Assembly: GCA_026002025.1 (NCBI GenBank)
Contig: BOAU01000098.1
Location: 1 to 6,488 of the forward strand
DNA from: Spirochaetia bacterium
Lineage (GTDB): Bacteria; Spirochaetota; Spirochaetia; Treponematales; Breznakiellaceae
Direction: 5' to 3'
Length of the DNA stretch: 6,488 bases
The stretch's first letter is position 1. Every line of letters begins with the position of its first letter. The translations under genes and the position numbers were made by a program. Positions 5,599 through 6,488 of this stretch are shown piece by piece. Below the pieces are notes generated by a model. It had not been told where the DNA came from. It did not search any database and saw only the letters and a program-made list of their open reading frames with translations.

Positions 5599-6177
5599 TC
5601 ACAATTTCAGGGCCAGTTTAAGGGGGATATACAGGACCTGCACAATCACGGCGTTGATCGTGGCGGTGCCGAAGATGATCGCCATAAAGATCGCCAGGGG
5701 GGTCGGTTTGATATCAACACCGGAGTAATACATGATGTACATCACGGCAATGAAGGTGAAGCCGCTGACCAGGGTACTGAAAAAGGTGCAAATAATGGGT
5801 TTTACCGGAATTTTGAGCTTTTCCAGGGGGATTTTTATCAAAAGGCACATGGCGACGGCCCCGAGAAGCTCGCTGGCAAAGTTGATGTAGGGCTGACCGG
5901 GAAAAAACTGGCAGATCGCCCCTGCCAAAATCCCGATAATGGCCGCTTCGATGAAGCCGGGCTTTATCAGCATGATGATGAGACAGTACATGGCGATGAT
6001 GAAGTTGGGCTTCATCCCGAAGTTAATCACACTGCCGACAAAAAACTTGAGCACCGCCCCGGCGGCAAGCAATATGCCGATCAGCAGTACATCCCGAATT
6101 TGAAGGCCCTTCTTTTCCTTTTGGGCTACTTCCCGTTTTCCTGTTACCGGCGCGCCGGCCGCATTTGCATTTTCCAT
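5599..6177 (-). CDS. ECF transporter S component, TrpP-like membrane protein
   Basis: This is the substrate-binding membrane subunit of the ECF importer, 192 residues. After a charged, cytosolic N-terminus (1-27) there are about six hydrophobic segments: 29-48, 58-72, 75-92, 99-115, 126-151 and 160-190. GMKPNF (54-59) and FPGQPYINF (92-100) resemble the GMKPD and FPAGQIPN segments I recall from Bacillus TrpP (tryptophan transporter). That makes TrpP-like the best guess, but S components diverge greatly and the substrate is not certain. The ATG at 6177 was chosen because AAGGAGT (6190-6184) lies six bases upstream. An in-frame ATG at 6228 lies inside the promoter's -10 box, so the 17-residue longer form cannot be made from that transcript. 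This is the first gene of the operon, followed by both ATPases, EcfT and a kinase. Confidence 0.85.
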   Translation of the reverse strand: MENANAAGAPVTGKREVAQKEKKGLQIRDVLLIGILLAAGAVLKFFVGSVINFGMKPNFIIAMYCLIIMLIKPGFIEAAIIGILAGAICQFFPGQPYINFASELLGAVAMCLLIKIPLEKLKIPVKPIICTFFSTLVSGFTFIAVMYIMYYSGVDIKPTPLAIFMAIIFGTATINAVIVQVLYIPLKLALKL

Positions 6178-6183
6178 CTTAAG

Positions 6184-6190
6184 ACTCCTT
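6184..6190 (-). promoter_or_regulatory. Shine-Dalgarno of the S-component gene
   Basis: AAGGAGT on the minus strand, six bases before ATG 6177. It fixes the start of the first gene of the ECF operon at MENANAAG and excludes the longer in-frame reading. Confidence 0.85.
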
Positions 6191-6223
6191 GTTTCTTTGT
6201 ATAGAATCGTTTCTCTACATAAG

Positions 6224-6253
6224 AACATAGCATTACAGGGACAAAAATGTCAA
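6224..6253 (-). promoter_or_regulatory. Promoter of the ECF operon
   Basis: On the minus strand a perfect -35 TTGACA (6253-6248) is followed after 18 bp by TATGTT (6229-6224, four of six), preceded by TGC as in extended -10 promoters. Transcription should start near 6217, giving a leader of about 40 bases before ATG 6177 with a strong Shine-Dalgarno. The leader is too short for a known riboswitch or T-box; none is visible. Confidence 0.7.
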
Positions 6254-6300
6254 GAGAATTTTTCATTTTTATTTTTTATTTGCCGATAAATAAGTTATGA
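6247..6300 (+). CDS. Possible 17-residue leader ORF overlapping the rlpA start
   Basis: ATG at 6247 is preceded by AGGGA (6237-6241) at a spacing of five bases. It opens a 17-codon frame encoding the hydrophobic peptide MSREFFIFIFYLPINKL. Its TGA stop overlaps the ATG of the rlpA-like gene as ATGA (6297-6300). The downstream gene has no Shine-Dalgarno of its own, so the peptide ORF could deliver ribosomes to it by coupling. The frame is short and AT-rich, the same bases carry the -35 box of the leftward promoter, and no clear rightward promoter is seen ahead of it. It may therefore be chance. Confidence 0.3.
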   Translation: MSREFFIFIFYLPINKL

Positions 6301-6488
6301 AAAGAATAACCGCAGCTTTATTCATTGGTTTGGGCTTAACGGCCCTCTGCGCCGCCCAGGTTCAGCAGACCTCCGATGGGGCGAATTTTAGGCAGGAGGG
6401 GATTGCCTCCTGGTATGGAACAGAATTTGACGGCAGACCCACCGCATCGGGTGAACTCTTTAACGCCGCCCTGTTTACCGCGGCCCAC
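6297..6488 (+). CDS. rlpA: RlpA-like double-psi beta-barrel exported protein (N-terminal part, 3' end outside window)
   Basis: RlpA-family proteins bind or cleave peptidoglycan glycan strands lacking stem peptides and act in the periplasm, often at the septum. The 64 residues visible start with a signal peptide: MKR, a hydrophobic stretch (about 5-19), then CAAQ. Cleavage after LCAA is plausible. Cys18 could be a lipidation site, but TALC is a poor lipobox, so lipoprotein status is unclear. Residues 35-64 carry the family signature GIASWYG…F.GRPTASGE.FN…TAAH that opens the double-psi barrel. The frame is open to the window's last base. The ATG at 6297 is the only sensible start and lacks a Shine-Dalgarno. 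Any C-terminal SPOR domain would lie outside the window. It is divergent from the ECF operon and functionally unrelated to it. Confidence 0.9.
   Translation, partial: MKRITAALFIGLGLTALCAAQVQQTSDGANFRQEGIASWYGTEFDGRPTASGELFNAALFTAAH

Noticed and set aside
6178..6223. Riboswitch or T-box in the leader of the ECF operon
   Set aside because: The predicted leader is only about 40 bases with just a 4-bp TAGA/TCTA pairing; no known riboswitch fits.
6178..6228. N-terminal extension of the S component starting at ATG 6228
   Set aside because: That ATG is inside the predicted -10 box and has no Shine-Dalgarno, whereas ATG 6177 has AAGGAGT at ideal spacing.

Overview
The window looks like spirochaete chromosome, most likely a gut-type treponeme. 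This is an inference from moderately high GC coding sequence set against very AT-rich spacers, a UvrB with an atypical motif VI, an orphan AAA/DUF4143 ATPase of the kind abundant in host-associated anaerobes, and a stand-alone ECF vitamin/amino-acid transporter operon. The genus was not tested by any database search.

Layout, left to right. (1) 1-654 (+) is the C-terminal third of uvrB, cut by the window edge. (2) 655-790 is an AT-rich spacer holding a near-perfect 44-bp palindrome, four copies of a GTTATAAC-type dyad at 39/39/40-bp spacing, and two promoter-like sequences with a copy of the dyad in each spacer. (3) 791-1996 (+) is a complete AAA_14/DUF4143 ATPase with no usable Shine-Dalgarno sequence, possibly translated from a leaderless mRNA. 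(4) 1998-6177 (-) is a compact five-gene operon transcribed right to left: S component (TrpP-like), two ECF ATPases, EcfT, and a NahK-like kinase of the aminoglycoside-phosphotransferase fold. Its last stop codon lies one base from the stop codon of the convergent ATPase gene, with no convincing terminator between them. (5) 6178-6296 is a divergent promoter region with a strong leftward promoter and a possible 17-codon leader ORF facing right. (6) 6297-6488 (+) is the start of an exported RlpA-like double-psi beta-barrel protein, cut by the right edge.

How the genes work together. The four ecf genes supply everything a dedicated (group I type) ECF importer needs: an S subunit that binds substrate, EcfT as coupling scaffold, and an ATPase pair. 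The genes overlap or nearly touch (13-bp gap, 14-bp overlap, 4-bp overlap, 9-bp gap), which suggests strong translational coupling. One junction (A2/T) carries a GC hairpin over the ribosome binding site. The kinase at the end may trap or activate the imported molecule, but this rests only on position. The two ATPases are asymmetric: the first has Gln in place of the switch His, and the second has LSRGE in place of LSGGQ. By ABC-dimer geometry both changes fall in the same composite ATP site.

The parts most worth a second look are the repeat/promoter array ahead of the DUF4143 ATPase, the asymmetric ATP sites, the kinase linked to the ECF operon, and the leader ORF ahead of rlpA. Nothing in the window by itself proves a new defence or mobile system.
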